Positions 51,617 to 59,825 of a DNA stretch of 64,000 nt are shown here, in pieces. Every line of letters starts with the position of its first letter. The stretch's first letter is position 1. The stretch is from Adlercreutzia sp. ZJ304 (lineage in GTDB: Bacteria; Actinomycetota; Coriobacteriia; Coriobacteriales; Eggerthellaceae), in NCBI RefSeq assembly GCF_011039075.1, contig NZ_JAAKEG010000007.1, forward strand, positions 62,001 to 126,000. The letters are read 5' to 3'. Both the position numbers and the translations under genes were made by a program. The notes under the pieces were generated by a model. The model made no database searches and was not told the origin of the DNA. It was given only the letters and a program-made list of their open reading frames with translations.

Positions 51617-52135
51617 TTACGCAGCCTTTTGTTCCTCGATGGCTGACACCACGCGAGCAAAAGCCTCCATCGGACCATTGAGCACACGCACTGTCTTGAC
51701 CAGCGGGTTGTTGATAGTACCAAGCAGTTTGGCGATAAGCTCTTCGCGCGACGGTAGCGCAGCAATCTCGTTTACTTGCGCCGCATCGACGAACGCGCCA
51801 TCCATCATGCCGCCTTTAATCTCCAAGTTCTCGTTGCCCTTGGCGAAGTCGCGCAGCACCTTAGCAGATGCAACCGGATCTTCACCAGCAAATACGAACG
51901 CGGAAGGTCCAGCTAAAATTGCATCCAAATCGGGGCAATCAAGCTCGGCTAATGCAATATGCATAATGGTATTCTTGTAGACTTTCATCTGCGCATCAGC
52001 TTCACGAACGGCGCGACGAAGGCTCTGTATATCTTTCACGGTAAGACCGCGATAATCTACAACCCACATTGCACCAGCCGCCTGAATATCAGACTTTATG
52101 TCTTCAAGCATCTGCTTGTTCTCAGCATTCGGCAT
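51617..52135 (-). CDS. rplJ: Ribosomal protein L10
   Basis: 172 residues. N-terminal rRNA-binding domain (MLEDIKSDIQAAGAMWVVDY, RGLTVKDIQSLRRAVREADA, YKNTIMHIALAELD) and the C-terminal helix that carries L7/L12 dimers (VSAIEEQKAA). AAGGAGGTG precedes the ATG. Probably controls its own expression by binding the leader upstream. Confidence 0.97.
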   Translation of the reverse strand: MPNAENKQMLEDIKSDIQAAGAMWVVDYRGLTVKDIQSLRRAVREADAQMKVYKNTIMHIALAELDCPDLDAILAGPSAFVFAGEDPVASAKVLRDFAKGNENLEIKGGMMDGAFVDAAQVNEIAALPSREELIAKLLGTINNPLVKTVRVLNGPMEAFARVVSAIEEQKAA

Positions 52136-52139
52136 AAAC

Positions 52140-52330
52140 GTTTCACCTCCTTAAGGCATCTAAGCGTTCTGCCGAATCGACTTGGTAGCCGCAACAAAAA
52201 CGGCTCCCACCGCACAAAGACAGCAGGAGCCGACATAATCCATGCCAACAACCGCCTCGGCGGGCCGCGTCTGCGATTAAACCCCTTGGGGTACCAGCTG
52301 TCTTAAGCAGCAGAACTAACTTACAATTTG
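52140..52330 (-). ncRNA. L10 leader (rplJL autoregulatory mRNA leader)
   Basis: The 190 bases before rplJ are highly structured and contain GGTACCCCAAGGGGTTTAATC, a paired region typical of Gram-positive L10 leaders, followed by an attenuator terminator at 52192-52232. Position and layout match the known L10 leader family in which free L10 causes early termination. Boundaries are approximate. Confidence 0.6.
52192..52232 (-). terminator. Attenuator terminator in the L10 leader
   Basis: Read leftward, GGCTCC... pairs with GGGAGCCG (stem within 52201-52232), followed by TTTTTG at 52195-52200. A stem directly followed by a T-run inside the rplJ leader means conditional termination. Confidence 0.7.
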
Positions 52331-52426
52331 CCACTCGAATGAGCAGCCCAACTATTCTACAGCATACGCGGAAAATAACAAGCAAACTATCCGATTATCT
52401 TTGCCATAACAAGCGAATTACCCGAA

Positions 52427-54376
52427 TTACCCGATTATTTTTGTCGATTCCACGGTGCGTACATACCATTTCATAAAACGCTCAAAAGGCTTACGCAACA
52501 CAAACCCTATCAGTGCCGCAGGAACAAGAAATAGCACAAGCGCGCCCATCTGCATCCAAAAATCACCCTGATATACACCAAACATTGCCGCCCTCATAGC
52601 ATTAACCGCATGCGTTGCCGGCAAAAACGGACTAACCCACTGCACAAATTCTGGAAGTATCTGCAACGGATACGACCCGCCGCAACCCGTAACTTGCACT
52701 ATTAACAAACAAACCGCAATGGCTTTCCCCAGATTTGCAAACGCCAAAACTAACACATATATAATGAAGGTAAATACAAGCCCTGCAACCCACATAATAA
52801 GCATCAACAACCACGGGTGAACAGCTTGAACTTGCAAGAAAAAGATATTTCCCACACCCATCAAAGTGGTTTGCGCCAACGACAAACATGCCATACAGCC
52901 AAAACGACCTACTAGCATCTGACGCGGCTTGGGATCTTTCAACTTGTGCTGCGCTATGTTCGACACTTTAGGTTTTACAACAACGAGAATCAGCAGCGAC
53001 CCTATAAAAATAGCAAGCGCAGTATAAAAAGGCGCCATAGCCGATCCAAAATTCTCAGATGAAAACACCGCAATCCGCTCTATTCCCACCGGTGCAGCCA
53101 TTGCTTTAGATAGGCTTTGCGTATCAGACGTAAGCAAGTTCTTCAACTGCTGAACGTCCTTTGATGCTAAAGCCTCCATTATGCCATCTGCCAATTCGCG
53201 CATCTCTACACTAGACTCACTAAGACCAGAAGAAACGTCCGATATTTTTGATATAGCACCGTCCAATATTCCATGCGCAGAATCAACAACGCCAAAGACG
53301 CTCGATGCCATAGCCGACAGTTCCTTTATAGCAGCCGCCGAATCAGCTGCCAAAGCTTTTGAATCCGTTGCCAGCCTATTCAAATTAGGCTTCAAATTCC
53401 GTTCGTAATCATCGCGCACTTCCTGCATTTTAGCTTGCGAATCGGCTACCAGTTGTTCTATCCGCTGCTTTGCTTCGTCCCCTATAAGCGATATAAAATC
53501 CTCATTTTCCAAAGCCTGTTTGAATTTATCGAAGCTGGTCTGCGCCGCATCAAGCGCTTCTTCCATCTTTTGCTTGGCACCTTCCATATTGGCAGGCGCA
53601 TCTGCAAGACCATCAATAGCACCCCCAGCCTTATCCATAACAGCTTTTGCCTCTGTTTGTACAGAAGATATAAGTTCAGCGCTATCGTCTAAAAGATTCT
53701 GCGAATTACGCAGCGCACCGGCATACATTTCCACGACATGGCTTACACGATCCATATCGTCAGCCATTGACCTCACATGCCCTGCCAAAGCAGCAATCTG
53801 TCCATCCACATCCATCTTGTCGGAATAATTGCTAATCGATTCAGCCACGCTCAGCATTACCTCGGTCAGCGTCTGAGCGAACGCTGTATTTACTTCGCTT
53901 GACACCGTATCTGCACCAGTAGTTGTTATCTTTGGCGAAATTGCATTCTTCTTCTCGTTTTCGTAATACGTTATCTGAGCGTGTTCGGAATCGTCAGTAT
54001 AAAAACGCAGCATATCTCGACTGAATTCTTTAGGAATCACAACCGCCGCATAATATTTCCCACTTGCTGTACCATCCACAGCATCAGCAGAAGTTGTAAC
54101 AACCCATCCTATTTGATCGTTAGCGCGTAATGCCGAAACCACCATATCGCCTATATTCACGCGCAATGGCATAAGATCGCTTTCGTAGCCTTCATCGTCG
54201 TTGGCTACAGCAACCGTCAAGTTACCCGTATTGTCGAAAACATCCCAACAAGCTATCAGGTTATACCAAGCGAATATTGATGGCATAACCACAAGTCCTA
54301 TAGTTATTATGCAACTGACCACATTGGCGAAAAGACGACGCACATCGCCTGTAAATAGCTTCCAAATATTACTCAT
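52427..54376 (-). CDS. YhgE/Pip-family membrane protein (first of two)
   Basis: About 650 residues from the ATG at 54376, which overlaps the stop of the upstream paralogue by 8 bases (ATGAGTAA). N-terminal TM (VVMPSIFAWYNLIACWDVFD), a large extracytoplasmic coiled region (residues about 60-440, many Ala/Asp/Lys heptads), then five or six C-terminal TM segments with the YhgE/Pip signature SYPLQILPEFVQWVSPFLPA. Homologues include the Pip phage-receptor proteins and ABC-2-like exporters of virulence factors. Tandem with a paralogue, so they may form a heterodimer. Confidence 0.87.
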   Translation of the reverse strand: MSNIWKLFTGDVRRLFANVVSCIITIGLVVMPSIFAWYNLIACWDVFDNTGNLTVAVANDDEGYESDLMPLRVNIGDMVVSALRANDQIGWVVTTSADAVDGTASGKYYAAVVIPKEFSRDMLRFYTDDSEHAQITYYENEKKNAISPKITTTGADTVSSEVNTAFAQTLTEVMLSVAESISNYSDKMDVDGQIAALAGHVRSMADDMDRVSHVVEMYAGALRNSQNLLDDSAELISSVQTEAKAVMDKAGGAIDGLADAPANMEGAKQKMEEALDAAQTSFDKFKQALENEDFISLIGDEAKQRIEQLVADSQAKMQEVRDDYERNLKPNLNRLATDSKALAADSAAAIKELSAMASSVFGVVDSAHGILDGAISKISDVSSGLSESSVEMRELADGIMEALASKDVQQLKNLLTSDTQSLSKAMAAPVGIERIAVFSSENFGSAMAPFYTALAIFIGSLLILVVVKPKVSNIAQHKLKDPKPRQMLVGRFGCMACLSLAQTTLMGVGNIFFLQVQAVHPWLLMLIMWVAGLVFTFIIYVLVLAFANLGKAIAVCLLIVQVTGCGGSYPLQILPEFVQWVSPFLPATHAVNAMRAAMFGVYQGDFWMQMGALVLFLVPAALIGFVLRKPFERFMKWYVRTVESTKIIG

Positions 54377-56753
54377 CGCCATCACCGCCCGATACCACAG
54401 CATCGCGCTTCGATCGCTTCTGACCATGCACTACACCGGCATATTCGGTAGCGTTTCTCGCCAAGTAAAGATTTCGCACCTCTTCGTCACTCATATTGTC
54501 AATACGCACTTGTCGCTCAAAGCTAGACTTCAAGTTTTCTACAACAACAAGGAAAATGAACACCGCTATCAGACATACCAGCCAAAGCGTTAGCAGTATT
54601 ACTTTCCCTGTGGTGCCAAACGAAAAAATTACAGTTAACACAACAGGAATAACCACACCAGCTATAATTGCCCCACGAATAAGCCACGGGTACGCTTTTT
54701 TGAAACGCGCATACCGCCTGTTAATATCTTCGCGAAATTCTTTACGATCGGAAAGTATACGAATGACCTGCGAAACTCGATAGCGACGCACAGGCACTTC
54801 CACATCTTCGCCGTTGAATATGCCGCTTTCTTTTATCTGGCGCGCGACCATTCTGTTCACATTCGACATCAGCGGTCGCACAAGAATGCCAATTGTCATG
54901 AACACAGCCAAATAAAGCATCAGAATGCCAATATCAACAGCGTACTGCGAACCGTAAAATCCACATATCGATTCGCGCATTGCACTTATGCCATACGTGA
55001 ACGGCAAAAGCGGATATATAGCCTGAAAAAAGGGCGATGTCATTTCTATAGGATATAAGCCAGTAGCACCCGGAATTTGTGCAAACACCAAGATTATGCA
55101 AATGCCTTTTCCGATGTGTTGCAACGTAACTGAAAGCGAGTAGATTATGCTCAAGTATGAAAGAGATGCTACTGCCGCAGCGAAAAATAGTGCCGGCAAG
55201 TTTGCAATCTCTACGCCTAGATGGGGAAGTCCTGCGCAGCATATTGCAGCCTGCAATATCACCATTATTGCAAAAAGCAAATACCTGCCAAGATAGCGCT
55301 GCGTAAGCGTTAAATTCTTGATGCCTTTATCGTCAACTTCTTGGCGAAGCACAACCATAAGCATAAAGGCACCAATCCAAAATGTCAGGTTCATAAAAAG
55401 CGGTGCCATAGCTGTACCATAAGCATTTACCGGATACAATTTTTCAGTTGTTAACTGCGTAGGAGCCCCGATAAATTCCGCAACTTTCTGCGCATCTAGC
55501 GTCTGTTCGCCAAGAATACTTGTTATAGCATCCGCACTAGTTAATGCCAGCACGTCTGTTTGAACGCGATCTAGATTAGATGCCAAATCGCTCAATAAAG
55601 TTTGAGTTTGAGCCAAAGCATCAACCACAGATTCAAGCGTAGAATCCATGTTGGCTAAAATATTATCAGCTTGTGCAATTAACACTTTTTGCGCAGCCAC
55701 CGATCCGCTAGCTTGCCCAGATGCGCCAGCTATTTCTCCCAGCCCCGCGCCAAACGCAGGTGCTATTTCGTTGGCTAGTACATCCGAATACTTCGCAGCA
55801 TCGCTTTGCACTTTATCGGCAGATGCGCGAAGCCGACGAATAATATCCTGTATTTCCGGACTTTGGACTGGTATTTCTTCAAGCGCGATAACCGCCTCGG
55901 CATAGGCATCAGCAGCAGATTGCATAGCACTTGAAATAGCGGGAACCGAACTGGCAGAGAATTTCAAGTAGTCGCCTTGCAAAGTTGTAGCTAAATCAGA
56001 TATAGCCTGCAAAGCATCTGAAGCATGATTAATTTCGTTGCGCGCTGTATCAAGCGGCGCTTTCGCTTTATCCACGTTGGTTTTCGCTTGTTGCGCACCA
56101 GACGAAAGCTCCGACACCGCAGAAATTGCATCTTGAATATGCGCTTCTGCCTCGGATATGCGCGCCGATGCAGTTAAGCGCGCAGCATCCACTTTATCCC
56201 GCGAATCATCTATAGCCGCATCTATAGCATCAGCCGCCTTCTTACTTACAGTTTCTACAAATGCGGAATTCACGGTATTATCTAGCGTGTTTGCACCAGT
56301 GTCGGTTATTTTCGGAGAAACCGGACCAATTTTTTCGTTCACGTAATATTTTATGTTGGGCTGCTTAAAATCCCCTGTAGTAAGCGTTAGCAAATCAGCT
56401 GAAAATTCCTCGGGAATTACGAACACCGCATAACATTCGCCGGAATAAAGCTGATCCATCGCATTGTCATAGCTTGGAAATTGCCAATCTAGTTGACGGT
56501 TGTTGTGTAACTCGTCCACTATCATCTGACCAACATCTACATAGCCAGTAAGTTCGCTGTCAGCGCCCACATCTTCATTCACTACACAAACGCGCAAATC
56601 GCCTGTATTTTCATAAGGATCCCAAAAACCCCGAACGTTATACCATGTGTACAAAGATGGCAGCACCAAAAGCGCGATTATAACCACCATAGCTGGTGGC
56701 ACTTTTAACAGGCGCAGAATGTCGCGCTTCAGTACACGGAAAACATTACCCAT
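54369..56753 (-). CDS. YhgE/Pip-family membrane protein (second of two)
   Basis: 794 residues. Same order as its neighbour: N-terminal TM (VIIALLVLPSLYTWYNVRGF), extracytoplasmic coiled-coil region, C-terminal helices with GLYPIEMTSPFFQAIYPLLP. An extra 140-residue cytoplasmic tail begins after the last family TM (QIKESGIFNGEDVEVPVRRY) and holds two more hydrophobic segments. The ATG at 56753 is first in the operon. Upstream of its paralogue with coupled translation. Confidence 0.87.
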   Translation of the reverse strand: MGNVFRVLKRDILRLLKVPPAMVVIIALLVLPSLYTWYNVRGFWDPYENTGDLRVCVVNEDVGADSELTGYVDVGQMIVDELHNNRQLDWQFPSYDNAMDQLYSGECYAVFVIPEEFSADLLTLTTGDFKQPNIKYYVNEKIGPVSPKITDTGANTLDNTVNSAFVETVSKKAADAIDAAIDDSRDKVDAARLTASARISEAEAHIQDAISAVSELSSGAQQAKTNVDKAKAPLDTARNEINHASDALQAISDLATTLQGDYLKFSASSVPAISSAMQSAADAYAEAVIALEEIPVQSPEIQDIIRRLRASADKVQSDAAKYSDVLANEIAPAFGAGLGEIAGASGQASGSVAAQKVLIAQADNILANMDSTLESVVDALAQTQTLLSDLASNLDRVQTDVLALTSADAITSILGEQTLDAQKVAEFIGAPTQLTTEKLYPVNAYGTAMAPLFMNLTFWIGAFMLMVVLRQEVDDKGIKNLTLTQRYLGRYLLFAIMVILQAAICCAGLPHLGVEIANLPALFFAAAVASLSYLSIIYSLSVTLQHIGKGICIILVFAQIPGATGLYPIEMTSPFFQAIYPLLPFTYGISAMRESICGFYGSQYAVDIGILMLYLAVFMTIGILVRPLMSNVNRMVARQIKESGIFNGEDVEVPVRRYRVSQVIRILSDRKEFREDINRRYARFKKAYPWLIRGAIIAGVVIPVVLTVIFSFGTTGKVILLTLWLVCLIAVFIFLVVVENLKSSFERQVRIDNMSDEEVRNLYLARNATEYAGVVHGQKRSKRDAVVSGGDGDE

Positions 56754-56876
56754 GATCTAAGCGCCAGCTACACCCCCAAACCCAGCAGATAAACGTCGCA
56801 CTAGCTTATTAAAATCATACATCAATTAAATAAGTGCACGACAAGCAAATTGTTATCACCTGTGCTAATAACTACG

Positions 56877-57185
56877 CTAATTGTCAAGCAATCGCTTTTT
56901 TGCAGAAACAAATACTTTGCTCTTATCTCTAGGTCCAATAGCTATTATTTCAACAATTTGCACTTCGCCATTTTTAATTCGAAATATAACCCGTATTCCC
57001 TCTGCGCGAAATTTCAACTCTTTACATCCCGCAAGTGCGCCGTTCAAAGGCTTGCCTATCTCGTTTGCCCGAACTCTCAAACGCGCTAAACCCTTATCAA
57101 CAAGCAATCGAGTATTCCCGCGAAGTGCAAGGTATTCTTTTTGACATCTCGCATCTATAAAAACTAGTTTGTATTCATTGCTCAT
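56877..57185 (-). CDS. RelE/ParE-superfamily toxin
   Basis: 102 residues. FIDARCQKEYLALRGNTRLL, LRVRANEIGKPLNGALAGCK, ELKFRAEGIRVIFRIKNGEV and a final IAIGPRDKSKVFVSAKKRL match the RelE/mRNA-interferase fold with basic residues near the C-terminus. The ATG overlaps the antitoxin stop by 4 bases. Would cut mRNA on the ribosome or inhibit gyrase, as family members do; which cannot be told here. Confidence 0.8.
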   Translation of the reverse strand: MSNEYKLVFIDARCQKEYLALRGNTRLLVDKGLARLRVRANEIGKPLNGALAGCKELKFRAEGIRVIFRIKNGEVQIVEIIAIGPRDKSKVFVSAKKRLLDN

Positions 57186-57547
57186 TCGAATATGTCCGAA
57201 TCCTCTTCAGCATTTATATCCATGCTTAAAAAATCGGCATAGCCTTGTTCCCCTAGTGTTTCCTCAAGCGATATATTGCAATGCTGGGGATCAGAATCAG
57301 CGCTAGAGATACGATTTGTAGCAACTGCATAAAAAATTGCTTCGCGTGCATTTGCTAACTCTACAGCCATCTCTTCAAATTCATCATAACTAACTATAAC
57401 GGTGTCCATACCGGCATTTCTATCAGAAACAAACAGAGGACCTTCTTGAGCACGTTTTCGAATTTCGCTAAAGCCCTTACATACCTGCGTAGAACTAACA
57501 ACCTGATCTCTTCCGAAAGCAATTTTATTTTCAACCACAGCAACCAT
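57182..57547 (-). CDS. Antitoxin of the RelE-type pair (Phd/YefM-like)
   Basis: 121 residues. VVSSTQVCKGFSEIRKRAQE and GPLFVSDRNAGMDTVIVSYD then EFEEMAVELANAREAIFYAV fit the Phd/YefM N-terminal dimerisation region with its SxxxxxF pattern. The remaining 40 acidic residues (LSMDINAEEDSDIFE) would wrap the toxin. First gene of the pair, preceded by an inverted repeat operator. Confidence 0.77.
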   Translation of the reverse strand: MVAVVENKIAFGRDQVVSSTQVCKGFSEIRKRAQEGPLFVSDRNAGMDTVIVSYDEFEEMAVELANAREAIFYAVATNRISSADSDPQHCNISLEETLGEQGYADFLSMDINAEEDSDIFE

Positions 57548-57569
57548 AGTTTCTCCTATTTCAAATTTT

Positions 57570-57594
57570 AATTTAATTATAATTTGATTAAATT
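57570..57594 (-). promoter_or_regulatory. Inverted repeat upstream of the toxin-antitoxin operon
   Basis: AATTTAAT (57570-57577) and ATTAAATT (57587-57594) are exact complements 9 bases apart, 23 bases before the antitoxin ATG. A likely site for antitoxin binding. The 245 bases from 57595 to 57839 hold nothing else that I recognise. Confidence 0.5.
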
Positions 57595-57839
57595 TTCATT
57601 ACAATATGAACTTCATTATTAAAACAAGCCTGTAATGAAACGCACTCACATGGCGCGACCACTCGTAATATTGTTATAGGAAGGAACATATCGGCAAAAA
57701 CCATAGTCGTAGACGTCATAAACGCATCAACGACGCATACAAACTATAAGTTTTTGTTTAGTCTGCTCGGCCTGAATTTTCCTAATTGTAATCTTCTGCT
57801 CTTTGTTAGGCATTACAAATTTCCTTTATTACCTACATA

Positions 57840-59825
57840 TTAAGCTGCCGCTTCACCAGCCGCATCGTCTGCGGGTGCTTCCGTGGCACCCGCATCCGCA
57901 CCCGCATCCGCCGTGTTGTCGCTATTGTTAGTGCTAGTAGTAATTACTTCACCATCTTTGCCCACAATGGAATAAACGGTAGCCTCATTTTCCGTCTTCA
58001 AATATGTGAAAGTTATCTCGTCGCCCACCTTGTACTTAACTATCTCAAGCAAGCCCGGTAATGCGAAATCAAATAACTCATCACGTCCCTCTATTAAGAT
58101 GTAGAAATGCGAATTACCGCCAACAACAGCCTGCGCAATAGCCGATATTGTACCCGTCACTTCCTCCACATCGGTCAGGTCGGTTGTATCGGTCAAAACT
58201 CCATTCGTAGCCAACAGCGCTTCATACGCCGTTTGCGTATCAGCCACAGTATCGCCAACTGCCACATTCTGATAACGCTGTATGTCTATCATTGCGAACT
58301 TCTTAGGCAAACCACTCGCATCTTTCAATGCCATGAAATATGTCGGCTGATTCGCCACATTAATCAACAGCGGGAAAGTTGCCGTATAGCGCAAATTCTG
58401 AACCTGCCCTTCCGCAGAATTCATAGCAGAAGCCTCAGTGGCACCCGAAACGCTATAGAAGTGCGACTCTTGCGTGCGCTGATTTACCAGCACAAATCCG
58501 ACTATGGAATTGTCAGCCGTAGCTGAAGTAACTCCAGTGTATACCCACACATCATCGTCTTTAGCAATGTAGTTGTAACCCACCGTACCATCGGTGCCAG
58601 GAGTGGTGCGTACAACGCCTTCTTGCCCTAAGAATGAATTTAACCACCCATTATGATAAGCACCGTACCAGTTGTACTGCTCTATAAGCAGCTCGGCTGG
58701 GAACACCCTGTCTACCCATTGCGGTACATCCTCTACAGCCATTTCGCTACACTCGCCAGTTGTGGCATCGCAAAGAACTACTTTATCAATGGTGTAACCA
58801 CCAAACAAACCAATGGTAAATGTACGTACAGGGCAAATCCACCAAGCATGACCTTCTTCATCTATTTCAAATGAAAGCTCGTCAAATATATAAAACGGAT
58901 ATTTCAACTGCACATAGCGATCAATATTGCGCGCCAGCGGTTCGCTCTGCGAATAGTAGATCGGATTTTCACCTAAGCGCACTATTTCGGCATCTTGCGT
59001 GGTCATATTCACCAATGAATACGCTGGAATACCCCCATCGCGATTTGTGAACCACTTGAATAAATCAGCATATCCAAGCGGGCTTACACGCACAGGCGCA
59101 CCCTGATAATTAATCTGACTATACAGCGGCGATATTTCAAATTGGCTAACATATTCAGGAATAGAGCCCATTTCGCGATCGCCAATAAGAATTGCAGAAT
59201 CCCTATCAATAACAGGAATTTGGTTGTAATCTACCTCGTGAATATCTTCCGCGAAGTCTAGCGTGTCAGTTTCAAGTACAGACGAATATTTCTCCGCATT
59301 TCCGGGAATTATCGCATTACTAAACAAGCCGCCCAACAAACCTACAACTATTACAGCAACCGGTATAGCCATAAACACTGTATAGCGTTTTTGCTTACTT
59401 GAACTTTTTTCATATTTACCGCCACCGTTTTTATATTCGCGGCGCCTGTTATAGAAAAACAGCGCAAGCACAATACAAATAATGCCGACTACCATCCATA
59501 ATTCAACAGAGTTAATGCTGATAGGCGGATGGAACCACCAGTACAGCGCCGCTAAAACCAACACCGCAACCACGGCAAAAATAATCCAACCCCGCTTGCT
59601 GCTAGGTCCTTTTACATTATCCAAAAACGAAAGATCTATATGAGGTGTATCCCCTTTACCTCCCGCCGAGGTACCCGACGTGTCCTTATCTTCTGTCGTC
59701 GCGCCGCCAGAAGATGCGCCCTTGGCACGGTCGCCACCCATGCCATCAGTGTTCATCCCGCTCATGCGCAACGCTTCAAGCAGAGACTCTAATCCAGATT
59801 TAGCCACATCAGCTCCTTTGTTCAT
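57840..59825 (-). CDS. Large membrane-anchored protein of unknown function
   Basis: 661 residues. A cytoplasmic Gly/Ser/Thr-rich start (about 1-75), three membrane segments at about 78-95 (WIIFAVVAVLVLAALYWW), 107-125 and 148-170, then some 480 residues outside the membrane with beta-rich sequence (GDREMGSIPEYVSQFEISPL, PFYIFDELSFEIDEEGHAWW, WICPVRTFTIGLFGGYTIDK) and an Ala/Asp-rich tail. I do not recognise a named domain. Its ATG lies 17 bases inside the aconitase gene, so the two are translated together. Perhaps an envelope protein linked to central metabolism only by position. Confidence 0.75.
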   Translation of the reverse strand: MNKGADVAKSGLESLLEALRMSGMNTDGMGGDRAKGASSGGATTEDKDTSGTSAGGKGDTPHIDLSFLDNVKGPSSKRGWIIFAVVAVLVLAALYWWFHPPISINSVELWMVVGIICIVLALFFYNRRREYKNGGGKYEKSSSKQKRYTVFMAIPVAVIVVGLLGGLFSNAIIPGNAEKYSSVLETDTLDFAEDIHEVDYNQIPVIDRDSAILIGDREMGSIPEYVSQFEISPLYSQINYQGAPVRVSPLGYADLFKWFTNRDGGIPAYSLVNMTTQDAEIVRLGENPIYYSQSEPLARNIDRYVQLKYPFYIFDELSFEIDEEGHAWWICPVRTFTIGLFGGYTIDKVVLCDATTGECSEMAVEDVPQWVDRVFPAELLIEQYNWYGAYHNGWLNSFLGQEGVVRTTPGTDGTVGYNYIAKDDDVWVYTGVTSATADNSIVGFVLVNQRTQESHFYSVSGATEASAMNSAEGQVQNLRYTATFPLLINVANQPTYFMALKDASGLPKKFAMIDIQRYQNVAVGDTVADTQTAYEALLATNGVLTDTTDLTDVEEVTGTISAIAQAVVGGNSHFYILIEGRDELFDFALPGLLEIVKYKVGDEITFTYLKTENEATVYSIVGKDGEVITTSTNNSDNTADAGADAGATEAPADDAAGEAAA